In this document: in pieces, positions 1 to 9,651 of the stretch
Layout of the letters: each line of letters opens with the position of its first letter
How positions within the stretch are numbered: position 1 is the first letter of the stretch
Origin: a bacterium
GTDB lineage: Bacteria; Cyanobacteriota; Vampirovibrionia; Gastranaerophilales; Gastranaerophilaceae
DNA length: 64,000 nucleotides
Assembly (NCBI GenBank): GCA_017405375.1
Contig: JAFRAO010000039.1
Coordinates: forward strand, 55,979 to 119,978
Direction: 5' to 3'
The notes under the pieces: generated by a model
What the model was told of the DNA's origin: nothing
What the model saw: the letters and a program-made list of their open reading frames with translations, nothing else
Databases searched by the model: none
Translations under genes and position numbers: made by a program

Positions 1-1
1 A

Positions 2-952
2 GGTGGAATTATTCCTAATATCAACACCAATGCAAATTACAAATCAGACAATTATTTTATTGCAGAACTCGACGAGAGCGATGGAACTATTGTAAAATAC
101 AATCCGGATATATTGGTTATAAATAATTTAGAAGCTGACCATTTAGATTTTTATAAAAACGGTTTAACCTCTCTTGTTGAAACATTTGAGAAAGTTTTAG
201 AAAAATTAAATGAAGGACAAAAAGTTCTTATTAACAATGATAACGAAGGAAATAAACTACTAAAAAATAACAATTTTATTACTTTCGGACTAAATGATGC
301 GGATTATGTTGCCAAAAACATTTGCTATTCACCTGAAGGCAGTGAATTTGATGTATATTACAAGAATAGTTTATTAACACGTTTAAAAATCAAATTATTA
401 GGACAACATAACGTTTTAAACGTTCTTGGCGTACTTGCAAGTTTAAATGAAGCAAATGTTGATTTAAACAAAATTAAAGAACATTTTGCAACATTTACCG
501 GCATGGGCAGACGTTTACAATATATTGGAAAGGTTAACGGAGCAATTATTTATGATGATTACGCTCATCACCCGACAGAAATTAAAGCTACATTATCTGC
601 CTTGAAAGAATTTAAAGATAAAAACGTTATTGCAGTATTTCAACCCCACAGATACACAAGATTGAAAAGTCTTTGGAATGATTTTAAATCCGCTTTTGAA
701 TATTCATCAAAAGTCATTGTAACTGATGTATATGCTGCATCCGAGGAGGTAATTGACGGAATTACAGGTGAAAACTTTGCAAACGACTTATTAAAAGATA
801 ATAAAAATTGCCAATATATTGCAGGTTCAATGGAAGAAGTTGCAAAGGTTTTATACCCGACACTTAACGAAAACGATATAGTTGTAGGATTAGGCGCCGG
901 TACAATAACAAACTTAGGGAAATCGTTAATTAGAATAGATACGGATAAATAG
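2..952 (+). CDS. murC: UDP-N-acetylmuramate--L-alanine ligase MurC, 5' truncated by the window edge
   Basis: Adds L-alanine to UDP-MurNAc with ATP in the cytoplasm, the first step of the peptidoglycan stem peptide. The reading frame is open from base 2, so the N-terminal Rossmann domain and the GKT P-loop lie outside the window. Visible are the central-domain signature ELDESDG followed by NNLEADHLDFY, and the C-terminal ligase-domain motif YDDYAHHPTEI. An internal TTG at 113 is not the true start because the MurC homology continues upstream of it. It is followed 2 bases later by murB, then ddl and ftsQ, the order of a division and cell-wall cluster. The identification is secure; only the start is missing. 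Confidence 0.95.
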   Translation, partial: GGIIPNINTNANYKSDNYFIAELDESDGTIVKYNPDILVINNLEADHLDFYKNGLTSLVETFEKVLEKLNEGQKVLINNDNEGNKLLKNNNFITFGLNDADYVAKNICYSPEGSEFDVYYKNSLLTRLKIKLLGQHNVLNVLGVLASLNEANVDLNKIKEHFATFTGMGRRLQYIGKVNGAIIYDDYAHHPTEIKATLSALKEFKDKNVIAVFQPHRYTRLKSLWNDFKSAFEYSSKVIVTDVYAASEEVIDGITGENFANDLLKDNKNCQYIAGSMEEVAKVLYPTLNENDIVVGLGAGTITNLGKSLIRIDTDK

Positions 953-954
953 TA

Positions 955-1860
955 ATGCCTATTGAAGTTAAAAATGATTTTGATGCTAAAAATCTAACAA
1001 CATTTAAAGTTAGCGGATTAATTAAAAAAGCATATTTTCCGAAAGATATAACCGAATTATCAGAATTATTGCAAACAAAAAACAATCCATTAGTACTGGG
1101 TAATTGTTCAAACGTACTAATTTCAAGCTGCGGATACGACGGAGATATAATATTTACAAGCAAATGCAATACTATAAACTTTGATAAAAATAAAGTATAT
1201 GCCGAATGTGGGTTAAAAGGGCCAATGGCATCTAAACTCGCATATGAGCACAGTTTATCAGGTTTTGAATTTATGATAGGCTTTCCTGGTTCTATCGGCG
1301 GTGAAATATATATGAATGCATCAGCAAAAGACCAAGCAATAAGCGATAACCTTATATACGCAAAAATATTTGATAACAAAAATAAAAAAATATTGGAACT
1401 GTCAAAAGAAGATCTTGATTTTTCTTACAGACACTCTATTTGTCAAGATAATAACTACACAGTTTTATGCGCAGAATTTGAATTAAAAGAAGAAAATCAA
1501 AATGTTATAAAAAGCCAAATGGACTATAATCTTGATTTTAGACATAATCATCAACCTTCTCTGGCATTACCTAATTGCGGAAGTATATTTAAAAATCCTG
1601 AAAATAACTCTGCAGGAAGACTGCTTGATAGTATTGGTGCAAAGAATTTATCAGTTGGCGGAGCAAAAGTTTGGGAAAATCACGCAAATTTTATTATAAA
1701 TTACAACAATGCAACTTCAGAAGATATTTTAAATTTGATGTTATTGATGTACAATAAAGTAGATGAGGGATATAATATTAAACTTTGTCCCGAAATGATT
1801 TATATAGGTAACAAATCTCAAAAAGAGGCAAAAATATGGAAAGCATTAAATGGAAAATAG
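955..1860 (+). CDS. murB: UDP-N-acetylenolpyruvoylglucosamine reductase MurB
   Basis: FAD- and NADPH-dependent reductase that turns UDP-GlcNAc-enolpyruvate into UDP-MurNAc. At 301 residues it is of normal length for the compact MurB type. The FAD-binding segment GFPGSIGGEIYMNA, the YRHS element with the conserved arginine, the NCGSIFKNP loop with the catalytic serine, and the C-terminal CPEM glutamate are all present. The start lies 2 bases after the murC stop, and the 3' end overlaps ddl by 25 bases, so expression is almost certainly coupled with its neighbours. Confidence 0.95.
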   Translation: MPIEVKNDFDAKNLTTFKVSGLIKKAYFPKDITELSELLQTKNNPLVLGNCSNVLISSCGYDGDIIFTSKCNTINFDKNKVYAECGLKGPMASKLAYEHSLSGFEFMIGFPGSIGGEIYMNASAKDQAISDNLIYAKIFDNKNKKILELSKEDLDFSYRHSICQDNNYTVLCAEFELKEENQNVIKSQMDYNLDFRHNHQPSLALPNCGSIFKNPENNSAGRLLDSIGAKNLSVGGAKVWENHANFIINYNNATSEDILNLMLLMYNKVDEGYNIKLCPEMIYIGNKSQKEAKIWKALNGK

Positions 1861-2786
1861 CTAAAGATAAAAGAATTGGTGTCCTTTGTGGCGGAATGTC
1901 ATCTGAAAAAGACGTTTCAATGCGCTCAGGTAAAAATTGCTATGAAGCACTTAAAAGATTAGGATATAAAAATGCTGAATTAATAGTGGTAGATGAAAAT
2001 ATTGCTCAAACTTTGAAAGAAAAGAATATTGAAACAGCATATATTGCACTTCACGGCAAATACGGTGAAGATGGCTGTATTCAAGGTTTATTAGAATTAT
2101 TAAAAATTCCTTATACAGGATGCGGAGTAATGTCATCTTCAATTTGCATGAACAAAGAATACACAAAAAGAATTTTGGCAAACTGTCCTGAAATACCTTT
2201 AATAAAATCAGTTTTTGTTAAAAGGGGAGAAGATGTCAAAGAAAAAACTAAACCATTAAAATATCCTTTAATAACAAAACCTGTATGCGAAGGTTCAAGT
2301 TTTGGCATGACAAAAGTTAATAAACCTGAAGAACTTGAAAAAGCCTATAATGAAGCATTAAAATACAACGATGATGTTTTAATTGAAGAATTTATAAACG
2401 GATTTTTTATAACAGTCGGCGTATTAGAAAATGAGGGAAAAACTTTTGCAACAGAAATTTTACAAATAATGACAAAAACAGAATGGTATGATTTTGATGC
2501 AAAATACACAAAAGGATTATCAGAATTCATTCTTCCTGCAAAATTAAGCGAAGAAGCTACAACGCAAATTAAAGATTTAGCGGTTAAAGCCCATAAAGCA
2601 GCTTGTTGCAGTGGGGTTTCAAGAGTAGATTTTATGGTAACAGGAGAAACTCCTCATTTTCTTGAAATAAATACAAGTCCGGGAATGACTGATACAAGCG
2701 ATTTACCGGCGCAAGCAAACGCGATGGGAATTGATTATGATAATCTGGTTTTATTAATACTAAACAGTGCAGGTTTAAATAAATAA
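1836..2786 (+). CDS. ddl: D-alanine--D-alanine ligase
   Basis: ATP-grasp ligase forming the D-Ala-D-Ala dipeptide for the peptidoglycan stem. At 316 residues it matches the family. Visible are the N-terminal VLCGGMSSEKDVS loop, ALHGKYGEDG, the YTGCGV segment, and the C-terminal metal- and substrate-binding EINTSPGMTDTS. The ATG at 1836 lies inside murB and is preceded by an AGAGG ribosome-binding site at about 1824. Its stop codon shares one base with the ftsQ start. I could not judge metal type or D-Ala/D-Lac specificity. Confidence 0.95.
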   Translation: MESIKWKIAKDKRIGVLCGGMSSEKDVSMRSGKNCYEALKRLGYKNAELIVVDENIAQTLKEKNIETAYIALHGKYGEDGCIQGLLELLKIPYTGCGVMSSSICMNKEYTKRILANCPEIPLIKSVFVKRGEDVKEKTKPLKYPLITKPVCEGSSFGMTKVNKPEELEKAYNEALKYNDDVLIEEFINGFFITVGVLENEGKTFATEILQIMTKTEWYDFDAKYTKGLSEFILPAKLSEEATTQIKDLAVKAHKAACCSGVSRVDFMVTGETPHFLEINTSPGMTDTSDLPAQANAMGIDYDNLVLLILNSAGLNK

Positions 2787-3658
2787 TGGCAGACAGCGAA
2801 AACGATAAGCTAGAGTACGATAGCGAACAATATATTCAAACAAGAATAAAAAGGAATAAACAAGAACGCAGTTTGAGAAAAACAAACATGTGGCTGTATC
2901 GTTTTAAAATTTTTTTAAGATTTATATTAATATTGCTGCTTGCATATATTTGTTACAGATTAGTAAGAATTCATCAATGGTATCTATCACCAAAAGCATT
3001 TGATAGTATAAAAAGTCCGTATTTGGAAATAACTCATAATGTTATTGTTCCTGACTACTACATTCTTGCCGCACTAAGGAAAAATGAAGTACCTAAAGTA
3101 CCGATTTATATGTATAATACGGATAAAATCAAATCTGAAATAATGAAATTAGATCCCATAAAAAATGTTTTTATCAGACGTTTTTGGTTTCCTGCAAGAT
3201 TACAAATTATTGTTCAAGAATCTACACCAATTTTTACCATAGCACCTGATGAAAATGTAGAACCGATAGCATTTTTTACTGATACAGGAAAATTAATAAG
3301 CAGAGATTTCTTACCGCTTGATAAATCTTTTAAGCCGGTAAAAATATTAACATACGGCACACAAGGTGATGATTACAGGCATTGGGATAAACAAAGACTT
3401 GATATGCTCGAAAGAATGACAAAAGCTGTTAAAGCTATTTCAAAAGAACCTCTCGACTATATTGATTTAAGAAATCCAAATGATGCCTACGTACAAATAA
3501 ACAAAATTAAAATAAGATTGGGAAAAATTGATGAAACATGTTTTGAAAGAATTTCAAGATTACCATCAATAATGCCACAAGTCAAAACATTAGATAAAAA
3601 AATAAAATATATAGATTTACGTTGGAAAGATGCAAGTTATATTAAACTTGATGAATAA
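2786..3658 (+). CDS. ftsQ: Cell division protein FtsQ/DivIB
   Basis: Bitopic inner-membrane divisome protein. A basic cytoplasmic N-terminus of about 45 residues precedes one transmembrane helix (residues about 46-66). After it comes a periplasmic part in which residues about 75-145 look like a POTRA domain and the rest like the FtsQ/DivIB beta domain. The overlap with ddl is a one-base TAATG junction. Position after murC-murB-ddl is the classical one. The next genes are not ftsA/ftsZ but nadE, so the cluster ends here. Sequence conservation in this family is low, and the assignment rests on topology plus context. Confidence 0.85.
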   Translation: MADSENDKLEYDSEQYIQTRIKRNKQERSLRKTNMWLYRFKIFLRFILILLLAYICYRLVRIHQWYLSPKAFDSIKSPYLEITHNVIVPDYYILAALRKNEVPKVPIYMYNTDKIKSEIMKLDPIKNVFIRRFWFPARLQIIVQESTPIFTIAPDENVEPIAFFTDTGKLISRDFLPLDKSFKPVKILTYGTQGDDYRHWDKQRLDMLERMTKAVKAISKEPLDYIDLRNPNDAYVQINKIKIRLGKIDETCFERISRLPSIMPQVKTLDKKIKYIDLRWKDASYIKLDE

Positions 3659-3671
3659 ATAGGGGAAAATT

Positions 3672-5081
3672 ATGAAAATACAATTAATTCAATTAAAATA
3701 TAAGTGTAACGATTTTCAATACAACTATGAAAACATTATTAGCCAGAATATTAACAATGAAGCGGACTTAATAATATTCCCTGAAATAGAAAATTCTGAT
3801 AATTTTGAATTCGATTCAAACTATAATTCAGCAAAAGATGATTTTTACAGAAAAATATGTAACTATTTTTCTGATAAGAATTTATTAATCGGGACAAATT
3901 TTATAAAAAACGGCTCACTTGAAAATGTAAATAATTGCAGTATTGATATTTTAAATAATAAAATATACATATCAAAAAATTATGACGAAGATGTAGAATG
4001 TGATTTATATATTCTTGCCGAGAATAAGTATTACACAATGAATTCGTATTCTGACTTTGTAGAAAATATCGGAAATAAACACAACTTTATTCACACAAAT
4101 GCAATAATGCTTGATGAAGAAAATGTTTATACAGGTCAAAGTTTTGTTAAGAATAAAAATGGTAATATAAATTCCGTATATCCGTTTTTAGAAGAATTTA
4201 GCAGTATCATAGATTTTTCAGATACAAATAATGTGGTTGATTATAAAAAATTAAATTTAATGGAAGAAATTTTTAAGGTAACCACATTTGCGATAAAAGA
4301 ATATTGTGAAAATTGCGGTTTTAAACAGGTTGTATTGGGCCTATCAGGTGGAATAGATTCAGCACTTGTAGCAACATTAGCTGCTTATGCAATAGGTAAA
4401 GAAAACGTATACGCAATAATGCTTCCAAGCAAATATTCAAGTGAAGGCAGCATAAAAGATGCTGAAAAACTTGTTTCAAATTTGGGAATAAATGTTGAAA
4501 CAATTCCGATTAAATCACTTTTTGAGATATTTATGACAGATGTTGCGAAAGAAAGTAAAATGGATTTAGCTGAAGAAAATTTACAATCAAGACTTCGCGC
4601 TATAATTTTAATGTTTAATTCAAATCGATTTAATCGTTTACTGCTTTCAACAGGCAATAAATCAGAAGTAGCATGCGGATACGGAACATTATATGGTGAT
4701 ATGTGCGGTGGCTTTAATCCTATTGCAGATTTAACAAAAACAAAAGTATATGAACTATCAAACTGGATAAACAGAGATAAAGAAGTAATTTCAAAAGAAA
4801 TAATAGAAAAAGAGCCATCTGCAGAATTAAAACCAAATCAAAAAGATTCTGATTCACTTCCAAAATATGAATTACTCGATAAGATTATAGTAGATTATGT
4901 AGAGAATCAGCTTTCGTATGAAGATTTATTGAATAAATACAATAAATCAGAATTAGATAAAACATTAAAATTAATACATAGAGCACAATTTAAAAGAAAT
5001 CAAGCGTGTCTTGGGGTAAGATTAACAGATAATGCCTTTTGCTCAAATATAAAATATCCGATTATGCAAAAAATATATTAA
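3672..5081 (+). CDS. nadE: NAD+ synthetase with reduced glutaminase (nitrilase-like) domain
   Basis: Makes NAD+ from deamido-NAD+ using ATP and ammonia. The C-terminal synthetase domain is intact, with the PP-loop SGGIDS at residues 225-230, STGNKSE, and PNQKDSDSLPKYELLD near the end. The N-terminal nitrilase-like domain keeps the glutamate in LIIFPE and the element YTGQSFV. It is only about 190 residues, whereas glutamine-dependent NadE usually has about 270, and I cannot find the catalytic cysteine segment expected between these elements. It may therefore use free ammonia. An RBS (GGGG, 3662) precedes the ATG. Confidence 0.9.
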   Translation: MKIQLIQLKYKCNDFQYNYENIISQNINNEADLIIFPEIENSDNFEFDSNYNSAKDDFYRKICNYFSDKNLLIGTNFIKNGSLENVNNCSIDILNNKIYISKNYDEDVECDLYILAENKYYTMNSYSDFVENIGNKHNFIHTNAIMLDEENVYTGQSFVKNKNGNINSVYPFLEEFSSIIDFSDTNNVVDYKKLNLMEEIFKVTTFAIKEYCENCGFKQVVLGLSGGIDSALVATLAAYAIGKENVYAIMLPSKYSSEGSIKDAEKLVSNLGINVETIPIKSLFEIFMTDVAKESKMDLAEENLQSRLRAIILMFNSNRFNRLLLSTGNKSEVACGYGTLYGDMCGGFNPIADLTKTKVYELSNWINRDKEVISKEIIEKEPSAELKPNQKDSDSLPKYELLDKIIVDYVENQLSYEDLLNKYNKSELDKTLKLIHRAQFKRNQACLGVRLTDNAFCSNIKYPIMQKIY

Positions 5082-5157
5082 ATTTCTGTATTAATTTGAA
5101 AAAATTTTAATTAAGTATTAAAATCAAATAAAAAAAAATAAAAAAAGGAATATAATT

Positions 5158-6480
5158 ATGGGACTACATATGAAAATTCTGGTTGCAATCGGACTGGGTT
5201 TAAAAAGAAATTGGCACATATTTTTCGGATTAATAGCCGGAATATTTGTCGGTATTTATTTGAACACACACCCATATCAATCAATTTTAAATATTTTGCA
5301 TTTTGTTGGAGAATCATTCATAAGATTAATACAAATGGTAGTTATTCCATTAGTTGTATCTGCTGTAATTATTGGTGTAACCAGTGTCGGAGATAACAAA
5401 CAATTACGAAGATTTGGTGCAAAAATGATGTTATATTACGGTATAATAACATTGACAGCAATTATTATCGGGCTTACTCTTGCGTTAATAATAAAACCCG
5501 GTTTAGGGGCAGGGCAGCATATAGATTCGCAGTCTGCAATAGAAATTCAACAACAAGTTTCGGCAACAATTCAACACCAAAAAGATAATATGTTAAACTT
5601 TGTATTGGATTTTCTGCCTAAAAACCCTGTAGCATCGCTTGCAACAGGTGATATGGTTCCAATAATCATATTTACAATTCTTTTTTCTATTGCTCTTTCA
5701 AAAATCGGAGATATAGGAAGACCGATTACGGCATTATTTGAATCTGTCTTTGCAGCAACAATGAAAGTTACGGATTGGATAATGTATCTGGCAGCACCCG
5801 GAGTATTCGCTCTTACAGCCTCATCTATTGCAAATTTTGGAATAGATATTTTTTCAAGTATTTCAAAATATTTATTCGTTGTATTATTTGGTTTAGGAAT
5901 TCAATTATTTGTAACATATCCTGTATTTTTAAGGTTATTTTCAAAAGTTTCGGTAACAATGTTATATACAGCACTAACAGAAGCTATGATGGTTGCTTTT
6001 GGAACAGCAAGTTCATCTGCGACATTACCTTTAACTATTGCGTGTTGTGAAAAACGAGGAATATCACATAAAATTTCAAGTTTTGTTTTACCCCTCGGGG
6101 CCACATTAAACATGGACGGCACAGCACTTGTACAAATTGTTACCGTATTATTTTTGGCACAAGCCTATGGAGCAACACTTACACCGTTTATGATATTACA
6201 AATAATTATTTTAACTGTAATTGCTTCTTGTACTTGTGCAGGAATTCCGGGAACCGGTCTTATAACAATAGTTTTGGTATTAAACGGCATGGGACTTACT
6301 CCTGAACAATTAATTGCAGGATTTGCCCTTTTGTTTACTATTGACAGAATAACAGATATGGCAAGCACTATGCTGAATGTTACATCTGATGCGGTAGTCG
6401 CAGCTACTATTGCAGACAACGAAAATGAAATAAATTATGATTTGCTAAATAATCCGGAAAATTACAACAATGTCATATAA
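5158..6480 (+). CDS. Dicarboxylate/amino acid:cation symporter (DAACS family)
   Basis: Integral membrane transporter of the GltP/GltT/DctA family, coupling uptake of glutamate, aspartate or C4-dicarboxylates to Na+ or H+. At 440 residues it is normal for the family. Key signatures are the serine-rich re-entrant loop GTASSSATLP and the TM7 motif ATLNMDGTAL, followed by the second re-entrant loop with GIPGTGL. Multiple hydrophobic helices are visible throughout. AAGGA at 5145 supports the ATG at 5158; an in-frame ATG at 5170 is also possible. The 3' end overlaps the next gene by 11 bases. Substrate cannot be told from sequence alone. Confidence 0.92.
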   Translation: MGLHMKILVAIGLGLKRNWHIFFGLIAGIFVGIYLNTHPYQSILNILHFVGESFIRLIQMVVIPLVVSAVIIGVTSVGDNKQLRRFGAKMMLYYGIITLTAIIIGLTLALIIKPGLGAGQHIDSQSAIEIQQQVSATIQHQKDNMLNFVLDFLPKNPVASLATGDMVPIIIFTILFSIALSKIGDIGRPITALFESVFAATMKVTDWIMYLAAPGVFALTASSIANFGIDIFSSISKYLFVVLFGLGIQLFVTYPVFLRLFSKVSVTMLYTALTEAMMVAFGTASSSATLPLTIACCEKRGISHKISSFVLPLGATLNMDGTALVQIVTVLFLAQAYGATLTPFMILQIIILTVIASCTCAGIPGTGLITIVLVLNGMGLTPEQLIAGFALLFTIDRITDMASTMLNVTSDAVVAATIADNENEINYDLLNNPENYNNVI

Positions 6481-6829
6481 TAACAAAGAAATAGGATTTT
6501 TAGGTGAAGATATTGCTTGCAAATATTTAGAAAAAAACGGCTATAAAATTATTGAAAGAAATAAACATTTTTCCAAATTTTGTGAAATAGATATTATTGC
6601 AAAAATCAAAGATACTATCGTTTTTGTTGAAGTAAAAACAAGAAAAAATAATAACCTTGGAACGCCTTTCTATGCAATTACACCCCAAAAATACAAAAAT
6701 ATTTGTACAGGAGTTTTGACATACTTACAAGAATGTAAGAATAAATACGACAATTACAGAATTGATGCAATAGCAATTATTTTAGAACCAAAACTTGATA
6801 TACAGCACCTTCAAAATATTTCTTTTTAA
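6470..6829 (+). CDS. YraN/UPF0102 family nuclease-like protein
   Basis: Small (119 residues) protein of the UPF0102 (YraN) family, which has a restriction-endonuclease-like fold. The family signature is visible: GFLGEDIACKYLEKNGY at the start, then the acidic CEIDIIA and FVEVKTR, the D...ExK arrangement typical of the fold. The cellular role of the family is not established. It overlaps the end of the symporter gene by 11 bases, and its stop is 5 bases from the stop of the convergent tgt. Confidence 0.9.
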   Translation: MSYNNKEIGFLGEDIACKYLEKNGYKIIERNKHFSKFCEIDIIAKIKDTIVFVEVKTRKNNNLGTPFYAITPQKYKNICTGVLTYLQECKNKYDNYRIDAIAIILEPKLDIQHLQNISF

Positions 6830-6834
6830 CAAAA

Positions 6835-7974
6835 CTATTTCGCTTTTGTTAAAATTAGGTAATTATCATTATAAAATTTATCGAATTCATCATTTAAGAT
6901 AGCATTTCTACAAGATTTTGCAAAATCAATCAAGAACTTGATATTATGAATAGACATTAACGCTGCACAAGTCGCTTCCTGACATCTGAACAAATGTCTT
7001 AAATAAGCTCTTGAGTGGTTTTTACAAGCATAGCAATCACAAATTGAATCCAAAGGTGAAGCATCTTCTTCAAATTGTTTATTTTTAATACATTTTTTAC
7101 CTTCATGAGTAAAGAAAGAACCGTGTCTTGCATTTCTTGTCGGAAGAACGCAGTCAAACATATCAATTCCGCGTTTAATGCCATCTAATAAATCTTCCGG
7201 AGTACCTACACCCATAAGGTATCTTGGTTTGTTGTGAGGCAATAGAGGAGCAGTATATTCAACAAAGTGATTCATAATATCTTTGGATTCACCAACACTC
7301 AAGCCGCCAATTGCATAACCGACAGCATCATAAGAAGATATAACATTTGCACTTTCTTTTCTTAAATCATCAAAAAATGCACCCTGAACAATTGGAAATA
7401 ATGCTTGTTTTGGATTAGTTTTCGCTTTAAAACACCTTTCAAGCCAACGATGTGTTTGCTCCATAGCCTTTTTTGCCTCATCATACGTACAAGGAAAAGG
7501 TGAACAAACATCAAATGCCATCATAATATCCGCACCAATATCTTCTTGAATTTCCATTGATTTTTCAGGTGAAATAAAATGTTCGGAACCGTCCTTTGGA
7601 TCTCTAAATTTTACGCCTTCTTCCGTTATTTTACGCATCTGCGCAAGAGAAAAAACCTGAAATCCGCCTGAATCAGTTAAAACAGGCTTATTCCAATTCA
7701 TCCAACCATGAATACCGCCAAATTTTCTAATTAACTTTGTTCCGGCTCGTAAATACAAATGATATGAATTTGCCAAAATGATTTGAGCACCTGTATCTTC
7801 TATATCACGATTTATAAGAGTTTTTACAGCAGAATTCGTACCAACAGGCATAAAGATTGGTGTTTCAATATCACCATGCGGAGTATGCAAAACACCTGCT
7901 CTTGCGCCTGTATTTTTATCCACATGCACTAAATCATAACTAAAGAACTCTGTCTTATCTTGCATCGATAACAA
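6835..7974 (-). CDS. tgt: tRNA-guanine transglycosylase
   Basis: Exchanges guanine-34 of GUN-anticodon tRNAs for preQ1 on the way to queuosine. At 379 residues it has the family length. Seen are the TIM-barrel start [13 protein letters not shown], the catalytic region [30 protein letters not shown], and the C-terminal zinc site with [18 protein letters not shown]. The start may be the ATG at 7974 or the in-frame one at 7965. It overlaps the end of ndk by 20 bases and is probably transcribed with it. Confidence 0.96.
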   Translation of the reverse strand: MLSMQDKTEFFSYDLVHVDKNTGARAGVLHTPHGDIETPIFMPVGTNSAVKTLINRDIEDTGAQIILANSYHLYLRAGTKLIRKFGGIHGWMNWNKPVLTDSGGFQVFSLAQMRKITEEGVKFRDPKDGSEHFISPEKSMEIQEDIGADIMMAFDVCSPFPCTYDEAKKAMEQTHRWLERCFKAKTNPKQALFPIVQGAFFDDLRKESANVISSYDAVGYAIGGLSVGESKDIMNHFVEYTAPLLPHNKPRYLMGVGTPEDLLDGIKRGIDMFDCVLPTRNARHGSFFTHEGKKCIKNKQFEEDASPLDSICDCYACKNHSRAYLRHLFRCQEATCAALMSIHNIKFLIDFAKSCRNAILNDEFDKFYNDNYLILTKAK

Positions 7975-8425
7975 GTTCCATCATAGTTTTCCAATTAGTG
8001 CAAAGTTCTTTATCTAAATCAAAATAGATAGCCATTTCTCTTTTTGCTGATTCAACAGAATCAGATGCATGAATTGAATTACAAGCCATAATCGGAGAAA
8101 AATCAGCTCTTATTGAACCAACATCGGCTTTATCAGGATCAGTAGCACCTAAAATATGTCTTACTTCTGCAACTGCATTTACACCTTCAATTACCATTGC
8201 AAGAATTGGAGCTGACATAATAAATTTTACAAGTCCGTCATAGAACGGTTTACCTTTATGTTCAGCATAATGATCTTCAGCTTGTTCTTTAGAAACTTCC
8301 AACATTTTCATTGCAATAATTTTGAAGCCTTTATCTTCAAGTCTGGTAATAATTTTTCCCATTAAACCTCTTTGAACTGTATCCGGTTTTAGTGCAACAA
8401 ATGTTCTTTCCATTTCAATTTTCAT
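7955..8425 (-). CDS. ndk: Nucleoside diphosphate kinase
   Basis: Transfers the gamma-phosphate between NTPs and NDPs through a phosphohistidine. The start [17 protein letters not shown] and the active-site segment [11 protein letters not shown] with its catalytic histidine are diagnostic. I place the start at 8425 because the sequence AAAGGTAG ends five bases before this ATG; an upstream in-frame ATG pair at 8443 and 8440 overlaps that ribosome-binding site. The protein is then 156 residues, slightly longer than the usual 140-150. It lies upstream of tgt. Confidence 0.95.
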   Translation of the reverse strand: MKIEMERTFVALKPDTVQRGLMGKIITRLEDKGFKIIAMKMLEVSKEQAEDHYAEHKGKPFYDGLVKFIMSAPILAMVIEGVNAVAEVRHILGATDPDKADVGSIRADFSPIMACNSIHASDSVESAKREMAIYFDLDKELCTNWKTMMELVIDAR

Positions 8426-8460
8426 TTTTCTACCTTTCATCATTTTATGTAAACTTTTGA

Positions 8461-9585
8461 TTATAAACTAAAATATTCTCGAATTAATTTTTCAATAATT
8501 TTAGATGTATCCCCCGAACCATAAGGATTTTTTGCTTTTAATCTTGTTTGAGATTTATCTTTTGACAAAATATTTTTGCTTAGATTCATAATTTTATCAT
8601 AATCTGCACCCACAAGAGTAGAAACACCAGCCTCAATACCCTCTTGACGTTCTGTTTCATATCGCATAACAAGAGTCGGACAACCAAATGTTGGAGCTTC
8701 TTCTTGAATTCCACCACTATCTGTCAATATTAATTTCGCATTTTTTTGTAAATATACTAAATACGGATAATCTAAAGGTGATAATAAATACACATTTTCC
8801 AAAGCACCCAAACGTTCATGAATTTTATCTTTTACGTTTGGATTTGGATGAACCGGAATAACAAACTTATGATCATTATACTCAGTTGCTAAATCGTAAA
8901 TAGCTTTAATTATTCTATCTAATCTTTCACCATGGTTTTCACGTCTGTGTGCAGTAATTAAAACCAATTTGTCATCAATTTTTATATTTTTTTCTTCAAA
9001 AAACTTCGCAGATTTTGAAATAACATCATCAGACAAACAAAATAGAGCATCAATTACAGTATTACCAGTTACGGTAATTTTCTTTTCATTGATACCTTCA
9101 GCTAAAAGAGCTTGTTTATTTTTTTCCGTTGGAGCAAAGTGCAACTGAGTTACACGAGATGTCATCTGACGCATGACTTCTTCAGGGAACGGCTCATAAA
9201 TATCATATGATCTTAATCCGGCTTCTACGTGGAACACCGGAACTTTATGATAAAAACTTACCAAAGCTCCTGTTAAAACCGTCATAGTATCGCCCTGAAC
9301 TATTGTTGCATCAATAGTGTTTTTACTAAACACATCTTCTAACCCTAACAAAATTCTTGACTGAACTTCAGCAAGAGATTGGTTTGGTCGCATACAATCC
9401 AAATTCAAGTCAGCTTTCAAACCAAAATATTCCAGCGTTTGATTCGATAATTCCTTTTGTTGTTCGGTATTACAAACAATAACATTGTAGCCATCATGTT
9501 TCCTTAACTCCAAAATAACCGGAGCTAATTTAATAACTTCAGGTCTTGTGCCGAAAACAACTAAAATATTTTTTATTTGATTCAT
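8461..9585 (-). CDS. wecB: UDP-N-acetylglucosamine 2-epimerase (non-hydrolysing)
   Basis: Interconverts UDP-GlcNAc and UDP-ManNAc, the precursor of ManNAc-containing surface glycans. It has the GT-B fold. The N-terminal [23 protein letters not shown], the [10 protein letters not shown] element and the C-terminal [13 protein letters not shown] are characteristic. I chose the ATG at 9585, preceded by GAGAAAG, over the TTG at 9597. The 374 residues match the family. No other ManNAc pathway genes are adjacent, but two GT-C glycosyltransferases occur elsewhere in the window. Confidence 0.94.
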   Translation of the reverse strand: MNQIKNILVVFGTRPEVIKLAPVILELRKHDGYNVIVCNTEQQKELSNQTLEYFGLKADLNLDCMRPNQSLAEVQSRILLGLEDVFSKNTIDATIVQGDTMTVLTGALVSFYHKVPVFHVEAGLRSYDIYEPFPEEVMRQMTSRVTQLHFAPTEKNKQALLAEGINEKKITVTGNTVIDALFCLSDDVISKSAKFFEEKNIKIDDKLVLITAHRRENHGERLDRIIKAIYDLATEYNDHKFVIPVHPNPNVKDKIHERLGALENVYLLSPLDYPYLVYLQKNAKLILTDSGGIQEEAPTFGCPTLVMRYETERQEGIEAGVSTLVGADYDKIMNLSKNILSKDKSQTRLKAKNPYGSGDTSKIIEKLIREYFSL

Positions 9586-9616
9586 ATACTTTCTCAATAA
9601 ATTATCACTATATTAA

Positions 9617-9645
9617 TTGTACAACAAATATTTTTATTTTATACT
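9617..9645 (+). promoter_or_regulatory. Predicted sigma-70 promoter for leaderless trmFO
   Basis: TTGTAC (9617-9622), a 17-base spacer and TATACT (9640-9645). Exactly six bases follow before the trmFO ATG at 9652, so transcription is expected to begin at or within a base of the start codon. No purine-rich ribosome-binding site is present. Confidence 0.6.
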
Positions 9646-9651
9646 TTTCAT

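Noticed and set aside
930..1379. Antisense ORF across murB
   Set aside because: Shadow of a strongly supported gene; no ribosome-binding site or family.
5082..5157. Riboswitch before the symporter gene
   Set aside because: The leader is nearly pure A+T with no stable stem or known aptamer core.
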